NCBI GenBank assembly: GCA_045614605.1
Contig: JAZLDH010000021.1
Span: 4,513-68,512, forward strand
Reading direction: 5' to 3'
Length of the DNA: 64,000 bases
Source of the DNA: Onthomorpha sp937906975
GTDB lineage: Bacteria > Bacteroidota > Bacteroidia > Bacteroidales > P3
Shown here: positions 50,271 to 60,130 of the stretch, piece after piece
Numbering within the stretch: position 1 is the stretch's first letter
Layout of the letters: each line of letters starts with the position of its first letter
Notes under the pieces: model-generated
Databases searched by the model: none
The model's input: only the letters and a program-made list of their open reading frames with translations
Told to the model about the DNA's origin: nothing
Made by a program: the position numbers and the translations under genes

Positions 50271-53168
50271 TTATCTTAAGATTTCCACAGAGCCTTTAAA
50301 TTCAACATCTCTTATCGGTCCTCGTCCTATGAATCTATAGAAGTAGGTTCCTGATGGTGTGTTTGTTGCTGCTGGATCCCAGAAATCACTTTCGTTTCTC
50401 ATATTTTGTATGAAGAATATTCTCTTTCCGTAACGGTTGTAGATAGAAAGTTCATTGTCAGGGAAGGCTTGTCCATCTATTAAGTTGTGAATTTCAAATA
50501 CGTCATTAACTCCGTCTCCGTTTGGTGTGATTACGTTAGGGAACATCAAGTTATCGTTAATGATTGTAATGATTCTCGATATTGTATCATGACATTCGTA
50601 TATGTATCCACTAGGTGCTAAGTTCACACTGTAAGCATCTAATAATATTGTATAGTCTCCTGCTACTGTTTCACCAGATTGTGGTGTCCAAGTGTATGAT
50701 GGATTTGCACCAAATATGTTTTCTATCGCACTTAAATCGTTTTTGTTTGTTTGAATTGTCCAGTGATATTGATTTGTTGCGTCATTTGGTTCTGTAAGGT
50801 TTACAAGGTTTGCAGTAGGATTAGAAGCGTATGGGTTATTTGGCTCCCAACCAAAGTTTGCTGCAGGGTGACGATATACGTTTATGATGTCTTGGTATTC
50901 TATTGAGTCTTTACAACCGTGTTCTGAAGTTACCTTTAATTTAATATCGTATGTACCGTATGGGAATGTGAATGATGGATTAGGATCTGTTGTAGTTTCT
51001 TCTCCTACTCGCCATTCAAATGTTTGAGCATTTGTTGCTGTGTTTTGTAATTGGAAACTATAAGGTTCACATCCTTCTAATGGGAATTTATCTGAAGTAA
51101 AGGCTGCAATCGCTGCAGGGTGTACTATTAGGTTTACAGAGTCTCTTCCGTAGCAATAGATTGAACCGTTGTATTCTGTTACTAACACTTCATATTTTAC
51201 TATTGAGTTAGAGTTCGCTTCTGTTTGAGCTGTGATTACTCTTGTTGTATCTCCTGTAGGAGACCAAGCGTAAGAAGCAGTTGGTGATTCGTTACCAGCA
51301 TCTAATTCTACGCTGTACATTTCACAAAGTGCAACGTCTGGTCCTAAATCAACAACTGGTGTTTGTACTACTGTAAGTGGTGATATTGTATCCCATTGAC
51401 ATCCGAAATCGTCTATAACTGTAATATCAAAGATAAATGTACCAGCACTATCGATTGGAGGGGCAATTGTTGCAGATGTTGCAGATGTAGGTGTATAGAA
51501 TGAAACTCCACTCCATATTACTGTATCCAATGGTACTTGATAATCCCATGTAGCTCCACTGTTTTGTCCAAGTTCTATGTCCCACCAATAGATGAAACCG
51601 TTGTCTATACTTAGGTTATCGCATATTCTAAATATCCATTCTCCATTTAAAGGACAGCCAATAAAGCCATCAAATCCTGTAAGGTCAACTGTTGTTCCTC
51701 CTCCTGCTAGTGGAGTTTGGAAATAGCCTGTTGTATCAGTTGTATTTGTTGAGTCAAGAGGTTGTCCTCCTTGTCCAGTAGCACCAATTACGCCTCTTGC
51801 TCCGTCTAAGTATTGATTAGAGAAACAATATGTCCAACCTGTTCCTTGTGGTGCGCAAGTACTATCGCAACATCCAGTACCAGAGTCGTCAATTGTTTGT
51901 CCAAGCCAAATACTTCCACCACCACTTTGGTTTTTCACAACAACAGTCTGTCCGTTTGGGCATATAACGCTCATACCTATGTCCCCAAGATAAGAGTGTT
52001 CAGCATTCAGACATATTGACATGACATCATCTCCACTACCTACGACTGCGCCTGGTGTGAAATCATCAAACATAACGGGAGCATCGAAACACACTGTTCC
52101 ATTTATATAAGTACAGTTTGGTCCGTCTGGAATAAACACTGTGTTTTCGTATCTTTCTTTTGCACTTCTATCAAAATTCAACGAATCGACAATGATTGCT
52201 GAGTTTGCTCCGTAACCTACTGTTAATCCTAATTCTGTTCCTGAACAAATATCAGGTAATGGAGCAACTGTTTTAATAGGGTTTGTTGCTATTCTTAAAC
52301 GCGTGTCTATTGTATTTCTACTCTTACAACCACCGTTGTTAGTATCTTCTACTGTAAGCATTATATCGTATCCATTTAATTCAGGATAGCCATGACCAAT
52401 TGTGTTATCAAAATTTACTGTATCGCCTGTACCATCTCCAAAGCTCCAATAGTAAATACAATTCTCAGGTCCTTGATAGTATGATGTGATTTCACCAGGA
52501 ATATACTCAGGGAATTTTGGTTTTGCAACTAAAATTACAGAATCGCCTAAACAAATATCTACTGATTTGTAAGGAACATAAGATATAGTTCCGTCTTCGT
52601 TCACAATTGTATCCACACCTTCATTCACAGGTCTTGTAGTCATATTTCCTTCTGGATCTATTTTGTAGAAGAATGTGTCTAACGATGCTTCAGGGAATTG
52701 ACAATTTTGAACACACTCCATAACTGCTTTCCAACCTGAGGCTGTTCCTGCACCGTCTGATACTAATCTAATTGTCAAACATTGAGAGCCTAATGCTAAT
52801 GAAGGCATAATTGTTGCACCTTGCAAATCGTTTCCAGAAAATGTTGTACTTTGTTCTACGTGTTGGTATTCTGGATCGTTGATTGAGGTACCTTCATATA
52901 TTTTCACATAGTCGCTCGCATCAATATTAAATTCCTCAAAAGTAAGCGCTATTCTGGTATTTGGGTTTCCCGATGTAGGACAAATCGTAACCCATCTATC
53001 AACATCTGTAGCATAATTTGCTGACGAAGAGTTATCATAGAAATAACCCGTACATCTATTAACTGTTGTATTATGTGTATTTGCATTCAACATTACGTTC
53101 TGAGAAATACTTTCTTTCGAGAACAAGGTCACGAATGCTATGACCAAAATTAATAATACCCTTTTCAT
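50271..53168 (-). CDS. Large secreted protein with CUB, P-domain and PKD modules, T9SS type B sorting domain
   Basis: 965 residues. Signal peptide (to about residue 22), CUB-like domain at about 38-150 (GYFYDNSSSANY, YVKIYEGTS), PKD-like module near 200-290, a P-domain-like module at about 360-535 (HSYLGDIGMSVICPNGQ), more PKD repeats at 640-850 (SFTFPYGTYDIKLKV) and a gliding-motility-associated type B C-terminal domain (FPNVITPNGDGVNDVFEI to VEFKGSVEIL). Large PKD proteins with this tail are cell-surface adhesins or gliding-related factors. Type B tails may need extra anchoring partners of the SprF kind, not seen here. Confidence 0.9.
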   Translation of the reverse strand: MKRVLLILVIAFVTLFSKESISQNVMLNANTHNTTVNRCTGYFYDNSSSANYATDVDRWVTICPTSGNPNTRIALTFEEFNIDASDYVKIYEGTSINDPEYQHVEQSTTFSGNDLQGATIMPSLALGSQCLTIRLVSDGAGTASGWKAVMECVQNCQFPEASLDTFFYKIDPEGNMTTRPVNEGVDTIVNEDGTISYVPYKSVDICLGDSVILVAKPKFPEYIPGEITSYYQGPENCIYYWSFGDGTGDTVNFDNTIGHGYPELNGYDIMLTVEDTNNGGCKSRNTIDTRLRIATNPIKTVAPLPDICSGTELGLTVGYGANSAIIVDSLNFDRSAKERYENTVFIPDGPNCTYINGTVCFDAPVMFDDFTPGAVVGSGDDVMSICLNAEHSYLGDIGMSVICPNGQTVVVKNQSGGGSIWLGQTIDDSGTGCCDSTCAPQGTGWTYCFSNQYLDGARGVIGATGQGGQPLDSTNTTDTTGYFQTPLAGGGTTVDLTGFDGFIGCPLNGEWIFRICDNLSIDNGFIYWWDIELGQNSGATWDYQVPLDTVIWSGVSFYTPTSATSATIAPPIDSAGTFIFDITVIDDFGCQWDTISPLTVVQTPVVDLGPDVALCEMYSVELDAGNESPTASYAWSPTGDTTRVITAQTEANSNSIVKYEVLVTEYNGSIYCYGRDSVNLIVHPAAIAAFTSDKFPLEGCEPYSFQLQNTATNAQTFEWRVGEETTTDPNPSFTFPYGTYDIKLKVTSEHGCKDSIEYQDIINVYRHPAANFGWEPNNPYASNPTANLVNLTEPNDATNQYHWTIQTNKNDLSAIENIFGANPSYTWTPQSGETVAGDYTILLDAYSVNLAPSGYIYECHDTISRIITIINDNLMFPNVITPNGDGVNDVFEIHNLIDGQAFPDNELSIYNRYGKRIFFIQNMRNESDFWDPAATNTPSGTYFYRFIGRGPIRDVEFKGSVEILR

Positions 53169-53188
53169 ATCAATTTATTTTTACGTTA

Positions 53189-53220
53189 CAAAAATATATA
53201 TTTAATTTCATTTTACCAAA
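53189..53220 (-). promoter_or_regulatory. Promoter of the 50271-53168 gene
   Basis: TTTG (53217-53220), a 20-bp spacer and TATTTTTG (53189-53196) on the minus strand, 20 bp before the ATG. Confidence 0.65.
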
Positions 53221-53286
53221 GCTTACGCTATTTTTTTTTGCTTTTTACTATATAGACAAGAAAAAAAGCCATTTTGTTACAAGTCT

Positions 53287-53308
53287 AAGAAAAAAAATTT
53301 TTTTTCTT
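53287..53308. repeat. Perfect 22-bp A8T8 palindrome
   Basis: AAG, A8, T8, CTT, identical to the core at 48699-48720. It is followed by CTTTGCTTTATTTTATTTTTTC, close to the 21-bp repeat near 11821. Confidence 0.8.
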
Positions 53309-53375
53309 TGCTTTATTTTATTTTTTCAAAGAAATATTTTTCTAATCCTAAGAGAAAAAAAAAGCATTTTTTTCA

Positions 53376-53383
53376 TATATTTG
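53376..53383 (+). promoter_or_regulatory. -7 box of hisS
   Basis: TATATTTG, 21 bp before ATG 53405. It overlaps the upstream extension of the ORF, so the shorter start is preferred. Confidence 0.6.
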
Positions 53384-53404
53384 CAAAAATTAAATAAGCG
53401 AACT

Positions 53405-54748
53405 ATGAATTACAAAACTGTAAAAGGCACAAGGGATTTTTTGCCTTCTCAAATGAGGAAACGTAATTATATTTTTGATACTATAAAAGAGGTTTTTAAC
53501 GCTCATGGTTTTCAAGCAATAGAAACTCCCGCTATGGAGGAGTTAAATACTCTTATGGGTAAGTATGGAGATGAGGGTGATAAACTTTTGTTTAAGATTT
53601 TAAATTCTGGCGATTTTGTAACAGATAAATCTTTAAAGACTTCTGATTATAAAGCTCTTACAAAGCAGATTTGCGAAAAGGGATTAAGATATGACTTAAC
53701 AGTTCCTTTTGCGAGATTTGTTGTAAATCACTTAAACGAAATTTCTTTCCCTTTCAAGCGTTATCAAATTCAACCTGTATGGCGTGCAGATCGTCCTCAA
53801 AAAGGAAGATATAGAGAGTTTTATCAATGTGATGCTGATATAATTGGTAGCGACAGCCTTTTGAATGAGGTAGATTTGATGTGTATGATAGAAGAAGTGT
53901 TTAAAAAATTCTCTCTTCGTACAAAAATCAAATTAAACAATAGAAAAATTCTTTTAGCCATTGCTCAACATATAGGAAAAGAAGAAAGCCTTATTGATAT
54001 TACTGTTGCAATAGACAAATTGGATAAGATAGGGTACGAAAAGGTTTGCGATGAACTACGAAGCAAGGGTTTTACAGAAGAGGACATTGAAAAATTAAAT
54101 CCAATCTTTGCTTTGAATGGTGAGAACGAAAGCAAGATAGAAAATCTTAGACAAATCCTAAATTCTGAGCAAGCTACAAAGGGCTTAGATGAGTTGGAAT
54201 TTGTGTTAAACAAATGTAAAATTTTAGGAATTGAAAATATAGAGTTTGATATTACGCTTGCACGAGGATTAAACTACTACACGGGAGCGATTTTGGAAGT
54301 AAAATCATTAGATGTTGAGATAGGAAGTATTTGTGGTGGCGGAAGATATGACAATCTCACAGGCGTGTTTGGTCATCAAGGGCTTTCGGGCGTAGGATTC
54401 AGCTTTGGAGCAGACAGAATCTATGATTGTTTGGAACAACTTAGCCTTTTCCCTGAAAGTATTTGTGCATCAAGCGATATTTTGTTTACAAACTTTGGAG
54501 AAAACGAAGCTATGTTTGCTTTAAACATTGCTCGCTCTTTAAGAGAGAAAGGTATAAAAGCCGAAGTCTATCCCGACAATGCAAAATTGAAAAAACAAAT
54601 GAATTATGCTAATGATAAGGCTATAAAATTTGTGGCATTGATTGGCGAAAACGAAATAAAAGAAAACAAAGTTTCGCTAAAAAATATGGAAACAGGGGAA
54701 CAAACTTCTGTTGAAATAGAAGAAATAGAAAATATTATAAGAAAATAG
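53405..54748 (+). CDS. hisS: Histidyl-tRNA synthetase
   Basis: 447 residues from ATG 53405. Class II motifs: TVKGTRDFLPSQM near the N-terminus, motif 2 IQPVWRADRPQKGRYREFYQCD (in parts), the HisRS motif LARGLNYYTGAI and motif 3 GVGFSFGADRIYD, followed by an anticodon-binding domain (ILFTNFGENEAM to the end). It charges tRNA-His. It converges with ygiQ, leaving 3 bp between stops. Confidence 0.96.
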   Translation: MNYKTVKGTRDFLPSQMRKRNYIFDTIKEVFNAHGFQAIETPAMEELNTLMGKYGDEGDKLLFKILNSGDFVTDKSLKTSDYKALTKQICEKGLRYDLTVPFARFVVNHLNEISFPFKRYQIQPVWRADRPQKGRYREFYQCDADIIGSDSLLNEVDLMCMIEEVFKKFSLRTKIKLNNRKILLAIAQHIGKEESLIDITVAIDKLDKIGYEKVCDELRSKGFTEEDIEKLNPIFALNGENESKIENLRQILNSEQATKGLDELEFVLNKCKILGIENIEFDITLARGLNYYTGAILEVKSLDVEIGSICGGGRYDNLTGVFGHQGLSGVGFSFGADRIYDCLEQLSLFPESICASSDILFTNFGENEAMFALNIARSLREKGIKAEVYPDNAKLKKQMNYANDKAIKFVALIGENEIKENKVSLKNMETGEQTSVEIEEIENIIRK

Positions 54749-54751
54749 GAA

Positions 54752-56533
54752 TTAACGTTTGAATTTATTCACGTTTGGTGTGGGCAAATTATATTTTTTA
54801 AAGATATTGTTTGCCCATATTTTATTTTCAGGTTTATACCAAAAGAAAACTCTATTTTGAATCTTCTTTGCTTCTGGGTTTCTTTCAACAAAGATTTTTT
54901 TTAAGGTGCTTGGCTCATATCCTGTATAGTACATTTCTGTGGAAATGGTCATTGGCGTTGGCGTGAAGTCTTGTACTTGTTCTAACTTATAGCCTAATTG
55001 AGCTGTTTTTGAAGCTAAGATTGCCATATCCTTTAAGGTACAAACAGGGTGTGAAGAAATAAAATATGGAATTAGTTGTTGTTTTAATCCATATTTTGAA
55101 TTTATGATTTCAAAACGCTTTTTTATATCAATAAATTGGTCAAAAGACATTTTCCTCATTGCTTTCAACACAGGTTCACTGCAGTGTTCTGGTGCAACTT
55201 TTAGTCTTCCTGAAACATGGTGAAGAACTAAGGTTTCAAAATATTCACTTCTGTCAAATAAATCATATCTCACACCACTACCTATAAAGGCTTTTGTAAT
55301 ATATGGTAGTTCTCTTACTTTTTTATAAAGGTTCAATAATGGGCGGTGGTCATTGTTCATATTTTTGCACAAGGTTGGATAAAGACATGAAGGCCTTGTA
55401 CATTTTTTACAAAGATTTTCGTCTTTGCCTTTCATTAAATACATATTGGCAGAAGGTCCTCCTAAATCGGATAAGTAACCTTTGAAATCTTTGTCTTGAG
55501 ATATTTGTTTTATTTCATTCATTATTGATTCTTCACTACGAGAGATAATGCGTTTTCCTTGATGTGCTGCAATGGTACAAAAGGCACAACCTCCAAAACA
55601 GCCTCTGTGAATATTGACTGAATATTTTATCATATCAAAAGCGGGGATTGCTCCTCGTTTTGCATATTTTGGGTGAGGTTTTCTCTCAAAAGGAAGTTTG
55701 TAAATATTATCTAAATCTTGTGAAGAATAGGTTTGGTCAAAAGGATTAACAACTACTTTTATATTTTCTTTTTCATAAAATTGTATTAACCTCTCTCCTT
55801 CGTATTTGTTGCTGTTTTTTTCAAATATTGCTATACTTTCTGCTTGTTTTCTTTTGTCTTTTAGACATTGTTCAAAGCTTGGCAGATAAAGGTCTTTGTA
55901 TTGTTTAGTTGATTCTACTTCTCCTTTTTCTATATATGCAATTTGTGGAATTTGTTTTAACTCTTCTATGCTTTTTCCTTCAAATAATCCTCTGCATATT
56001 TGCTCGCAGATTTTTTCTCCCATGCCATAGATTAACAAATCTGCTTTTGAGTCTAAAAGAATGGAAGGAAAAAGTTTATCTTCCCAATAATCGTAGTGAG
56101 CAAGTCTTCGCATTGAAGCCTCAATTCCACCAATCAAAACAGGGACATCGGGATATATGGATTTTAATATTTGAGAATAAACTACCGTTGCTCTATCGGG
56201 ACGAAAACCTGATTGACCTCCAGGAGTGTATGCGTCATCGGCTCTTTTGCGTTTTGCAGCCGTGTAATGATTTACCATAGAATCCATAGAGCCTGAACTG
56301 ACTGCGAAACAAATATTAGGCTTTCCTAATTTTTTAAAGTCTCTTAAATCATCTTTCCAATTAGGTTGTGCAAGGATTGCTACTTTAAATCCACACGCCT
56401 CTAAGTGTCGCGAAATTACTGCCGCACCAAAAGAAGGGTGGTCAATGTAAGCATCGCCCGATACAAAGATTATATCGACACTATCCCAAGAAAGATTTTC
56501 TATTTCTTTTTTTGTTGTTGGTAAGAAAGCCAT
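54752..56533 (-). CDS. YgiQ family radical SAM protein
   Basis: 593 residues from ATG 56531-56533; the frame is also open from a TTG 8 codons up. N-terminal YgiQ domain (FVSGDAYIDHPSFGAAVISR), a radical SAM motif CxxxCxxC in RGCFGGCAFC near residue 311, and a C-terminal DUF3362-like region (VQDFTPTPMTISTEMYYTG). Its substrate is unknown. The start codon directly follows the U-tract of a strong terminator. Confidence 0.93.
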   Translation of the reverse strand: MAFLPTTKKEIENLSWDSVDIIFVSGDAYIDHPSFGAAVISRHLEACGFKVAILAQPNWKDDLRDFKKLGKPNICFAVSSGSMDSMVNHYTAAKRKRADDAYTPGGQSGFRPDRATVVYSQILKSIYPDVPVLIGGIEASMRRLAHYDYWEDKLFPSILLDSKADLLIYGMGEKICEQICRGLFEGKSIEELKQIPQIAYIEKGEVESTKQYKDLYLPSFEQCLKDKRKQAESIAIFEKNSNKYEGERLIQFYEKENIKVVVNPFDQTYSSQDLDNIYKLPFERKPHPKYAKRGAIPAFDMIKYSVNIHRGCFGGCAFCTIAAHQGKRIISRSEESIMNEIKQISQDKDFKGYLSDLGGPSANMYLMKGKDENLCKKCTRPSCLYPTLCKNMNNDHRPLLNLYKKVRELPYITKAFIGSGVRYDLFDRSEYFETLVLHHVSGRLKVAPEHCSEPVLKAMRKMSFDQFIDIKKRFEIINSKYGLKQQLIPYFISSHPVCTLKDMAILASKTAQLGYKLEQVQDFTPTPMTISTEMYYTGYEPSTLKKIFVERNPEAKKIQNRVFFWYKPENKIWANNIFKKYNLPTPNVNKFKR

Positions 56534-56585
56534 AAAAAAAAGATTTTTGGCTTTCAAATCTTAGCAAATTCAAAAGCCAAAAATC
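56534..56585 (-). terminator. Terminator of hutH abutting the ygiQ start
   Basis: Perfect 13-bp arms GATTTTTGGCTTT (56542-56554) and AAAGCCAAAAATC (56573-56585), an 18-nt loop, then eight T residues on the minus strand ending at the ygiQ ATG. Confidence 0.85.
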
Positions 56586-56597
56586 GATATTAAAGAA

Positions 56598-58091
56598 TTA
56601 TTGTTGATCTCTTAAAAAATCTATACTCTTATGTATTAATTCGTACATTACAACATCGTCTTGTACAAATGGTACTTTTTCTCTGTATGATTTAACAAAG
56701 TCTTCTATACATTTAGATGAAGAAAGACCTGTTTGTTGTTTACGGAAATCAAATGCTTGTGCTGCATTGAAAAGTTCTATTGCTAAAACTCTTTCTGTAT
56801 TGTTTACAACGCGATATAATTTTGTTGCTGCATTTGAACCAAATGAAACATGGTCTTCTTGTCCTTGTGAAGAGTCGATTGTATCTACAGAAGCAGGTGT
56901 ACAAAGTTGTTTAGATTGACTAACAACTGACGCTGCTGCATATTGAGGAATCATAAATCCAGAATTTAATCCTGGTTTTGCAACAAGGAATGAAGGTAAT
57001 TCTCTCTTAGCTCCTATTAATTGGTAAGTTCTTCTTTCAGATATTGAACCAAGTTCAGCAACTGCTATTGCTAAATAATCTAAATTAATTGCTAATGGTT
57101 GTCCGTGGAAATTACCTGCCGAAATTACCATATCCAAATCAGGGAATACTGTTGGATTGTCTGTTGCAGAGTTGATTTCTGTTGTGATTACATTTGCAAC
57201 GTGTGCAATTGCATCTTTACTTGCGCCATGTACTTGAGGAACACAACGGAATGAGTAAGGATCTTGTACATGTTTTTTAGGTTGTGCGATGATTTGACTT
57301 CCTTCTAACATTTCTCTTACTCTTCTTGCTGTTTCTATTTGTCCAGCGTGAGGTCTTACTTGATGAACTGGGTCAAAGAATGGTTCAATTCTTCCATCGA
57401 ATCCTTCTAATGACACAACCATGATTTTATCTGCTAAATCTGAAAGTTTTTGAGCTTTGATTACACACCAAACTGCGAAAGAACTCATAAATTGAGTACC
57501 ATTTAATAAAGCCAAACCTTCTTTTGATTGCAATTCTATTGGTTGCCAAGAAAATTCTTTATTTAATTCTTCTCCGCTAATACGTCTTCCTTTATAATCT
57601 ACCTCACCTAATCCTAATAAAGGTAAGCACATGTGAGCCAAAGGAGCTAAATCTCCACTTGCTCCTAAAGAACCTTGTTGGTAAACCACAGGAAGAATAT
57701 CATTATTAAAGAACTCTATCAATCTTTCTACAGTTTGAAGTTGTACTCCTGAATTTCCATAAGATAAAGATTGGATTTTATTCAACAACATTATCTTAAC
57801 AATTTCAGCAGGCACTTCTTCGCCAACACCGCAAGCGTGGCTCATTACAAGATTCTTTTGTAATTGAGACAACTCCTCCTTAGAAATAGAAATATTACAC
57901 AAAGAACCAAATCCAGTTGTAACACCGTAAATAGGTTCTTTTTGAGTTTTCATCTTATTATCAAGATATTCTCTACATTTTACGATTCTTTCTCTACTTT
58001 CTTGCGAAAGTTCCAATTTCATGCCCTCTTTCAATATTTTATCCACTTGACCAAGTGTCAATAATTCAGGGCTTATTTTATGTACTGCCAT
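56598..58091 (-). CDS. hutH: Histidine ammonia-lyase
   Basis: 497 residues. MIO-enzyme motif GSLGASGDLAPLAH (Ala-Ser-Gly cyclises to the prosthetic group), YGVTTGFGS active loop, GNFHGQPLAI and QDHVSFGSNAA-type segment (GQEDHVSFGSNAATKL). It converts histidine to urocanate. No other hut genes are nearby, so aromatic-acid specificity of the wider family cannot be excluded, but the sequence fits HutH. Confidence 0.92.
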   Translation of the reverse strand: MAVHKISPELLTLGQVDKILKEGMKLELSQESRERIVKCREYLDNKMKTQKEPIYGVTTGFGSLCNISISKEELSQLQKNLVMSHACGVGEEVPAEIVKIMLLNKIQSLSYGNSGVQLQTVERLIEFFNNDILPVVYQQGSLGASGDLAPLAHMCLPLLGLGEVDYKGRRISGEELNKEFSWQPIELQSKEGLALLNGTQFMSSFAVWCVIKAQKLSDLADKIMVVSLEGFDGRIEPFFDPVHQVRPHAGQIETARRVREMLEGSQIIAQPKKHVQDPYSFRCVPQVHGASKDAIAHVANVITTEINSATDNPTVFPDLDMVISAGNFHGQPLAINLDYLAIAVAELGSISERRTYQLIGAKRELPSFLVAKPGLNSGFMIPQYAAASVVSQSKQLCTPASVDTIDSSQGQEDHVSFGSNAATKLYRVVNNTERVLAIELFNAAQAFDFRKQQTGLSSSKCIEDFVKSYREKVPFVQDDVVMYELIHKSIDFLRDQQ

Positions 58092-58123
58092 TACTATATT
58101 ATTTTTTTATTAATTTCAAACTG

Positions 58124-58131
58124 CAAATTTA
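58124..58131 (-). promoter_or_regulatory. -7 box of hutH
   Basis: TAAATTTG on the minus strand, 32 bp before the hutH ATG, within the 53-bp gap to ruvB. Confidence 0.55.
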
Positions 58132-58144
58132 CGTTTTTTTTCTT

Positions 58145-59170
58145 TTAAAACAACTCTCCTTGTCCGCCTTTTACATTAAAACGTCCAAGATGTTGATATG
58201 CCAATGCGGTTGCTTCTCTTCCGCGAGCGGTTCTTTGCAAAAATCCTTCTTGAATTAAGAAAGGTTCATACACCTCTTCAATCGTGCCTGCATCTTCCCC
58301 AACAGCGGTTGCAATAGTCGTGATTCCAACAGGTCCACCTTTAAACTTATCTATAATACACGAAAGAATACGATTATCCATTTCGTCCAATCCATTTTTA
58401 TCTACGTTCAACGCCTCCAAAGCCAGCTTTGAGACCTCCATATCTATTACCCCATTAGATTTTATTTGAGCAAAATCCCTTACTCTACGAAGTAAAAGAT
58501 TTGCAATACGAGGAGTACCACGACTTCTACGAGAAATCTCCATTGCAGCATCCTCATGAATAGGAGTTTGTAAAATATTGCTTGAACGCTTTATGATACC
58601 AGCGAGAGTTTCGTGATCATAATACTGCAAACGACAAGTAATTCCAAACCTTGAACGCAATGGTGCAGTCAAAAGTCCAGAACGAGTAGTAGCACCTATA
58701 AGAGTAAAAGGAGCAAGTCCGATTTGCACACTTCTCGCATTAGGACCGCTCTCTATCATTATATCAATCTTATAATCCTCCATAGCAGAATAGAGATATT
58801 CCTCCACAATAGGCGAAAGACGATGTATCTCATCAATAAAAAGCACATCATTTTCTTCCAAATTAGTAAGAATACCAGCCAATTCCCCAGGTTTATCAAG
58901 CACAGGTCCAGAGGTCATCTTCACATTTACGCCCAACTCATTTGCAATTATGTAGCTAAGAGTAGTTTTTCCCAATCCAGGAGGCCCATGCAACAAGACA
59001 TGATCCAAAGCCTCGCCACGCTCCTTTGCAGCCTGCACAAATATTTTCAAATTCTCTTTAATCTGTTGCTGTCCTGCGAAACTATCGAAAGCAGAAGGGC
59101 GAAGAGCCTTTTCATAATCGCTCTCACTTTTTGTCAAACGCTCCTTTCCTGGATTCAAATTATCATTCAT
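58145..59170 (-). CDS. ruvB: Holliday junction helicase RuvB
   Basis: 341 residues. Walker A GPPGLGKTT, Walker B VLFIDEIHRL, sensor GATTRSGLL, arginine finger PLRSRFG and a C-terminal winged helix (FLQRTARGREATALAY). It drives branch migration with RuvA. ruvA and ruvC are not in the window. Confidence 0.97.
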   Translation of the reverse strand: MNDNLNPGKERLTKSESDYEKALRPSAFDSFAGQQQIKENLKIFVQAAKERGEALDHVLLHGPPGLGKTTLSYIIANELGVNVKMTSGPVLDKPGELAGILTNLEENDVLFIDEIHRLSPIVEEYLYSAMEDYKIDIMIESGPNARSVQIGLAPFTLIGATTRSGLLTAPLRSRFGITCRLQYYDHETLAGIIKRSSNILQTPIHEDAAMEISRRSRGTPRIANLLLRRVRDFAQIKSNGVIDMEVSKLALEALNVDKNGLDEMDNRILSCIIDKFKGGPVGITTIATAVGEDAGTIEEVYEPFLIQEGFLQRTARGREATALAYQHLGRFNVKGGQGELF

Positions 59171-59217
59171 TCTATTATTTTTCTATGAAAAAAAATTATC
59201 TCTTTGAAATATTTTAT

Positions 59218-59225
59218 TATATTTG
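59218..59225 (+). promoter_or_regulatory. -7 box of the usp operon
   Basis: TATATTTG, 78 bp before ATG 59304, giving a leader of about 70 nt. Confidence 0.45.
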
Positions 59226-59303
59226 CAGAAAATTGCAATCTTTATTCTGCAAAGTTAGCAATTTTTGTCAATTTTAGAGTACAAACCATTAAATAATAAT
59301 TTT

Positions 59304-60122
59304 ATGGATACAATCGTAGTAGGAATAGACTTTTCCAAATCTTCATTAACGGCAATGAAATTAAGTATTGACGTAGCCGCAAGAGCGAATGCCGATTTAC
59401 ATATTGTATGGGTAGAGACCGTGGAAATGGAATATGATAAAGCAGAGGAAAAATTAAAAGAATACGTTAGCAAAGCAAAAGAAAAATTAGTTGATTCTGA
59501 TGTTTACTATCATATCCTACCAAAAGGGAAAGTATATTTAGCGCTTAACAAAGCAGTAAAGGAGTTTGAGGCAGATTTATTAATAATAGGCACTCACGGA
59601 AACAGTGGTTATGATGAAAAATTTGCAGGAGCCAACACCTATAAAACGATAACCGACTCACATTGTCCTGTTTTAACAATCAGAGAAGACTTCCACACCG
59701 ACAAAGACTTAGAGGTGTTAATCATGCCAATAGACTTCACAAAAGACACCCGTCAAAAAGTTCCTTGGACAATAGAATTTGCAAAAATGTTCCCTAACTC
59801 TGAAATATATGTCTTAGGAATATATTCAAGCACCAGCAAATCAATCAGAAATATAGTAAACAAATATGTTGCAAGCGTAGAAAACCTATTAAAGGCCAAA
59901 AACATGAAACACAGAATCGACTTCATTGAAGCCGAAAACACCACCCTTTCAACAATAGAATACGCAAACAAACACAATGCCGACCTAATTGTGATAATGA
60001 GTGAACAAGAAAAAACACTAAGCAACATATTCCTTGGACCATACGCACAACAAATGATTAACAACTCACACATTCCTGTTCTAACCTGTTCAGTACGCCA
60101 ACTTTATAACGAATCAAGATAA
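59304..60122 (+). CDS. Tandem universal stress protein
   Basis: 272 residues from ATG 59304. Two UspA domains: the first starts TIVVGIDFSKSSLTAMKLSI and holds LLIIGTHGNSGYDEKFAG, the second starts VLIMPIDFTKDTRQKV and ends LIVIMSEQEKTLSNIFLGP. The first keeps a G-x2-G-type ATP loop, while the second is less conserved. It is cytosolic and binds nucleotide or partners during stress. It is followed after 8 bp by the SPOR gene. Confidence 0.92.
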   Translation: MDTIVVGIDFSKSSLTAMKLSIDVAARANADLHIVWVETVEMEYDKAEEKLKEYVSKAKEKLVDSDVYYHILPKGKVYLALNKAVKEFEADLLIIGTHGNSGYDEKFAGANTYKTITDSHCPVLTIREDFHTDKDLEVLIMPIDFTKDTRQKVPWTIEFAKMFPNSEIYVLGIYSSTSKSIRNIVNKYVASVENLLKAKNMKHRIDFIEAENTTLSTIEYANKHNADLIVIMSEQEKTLSNIFLGPYAQQMINNSHIPVLTCSVRQLYNESR

Positions 60123-60130
60123 AAAAAACC

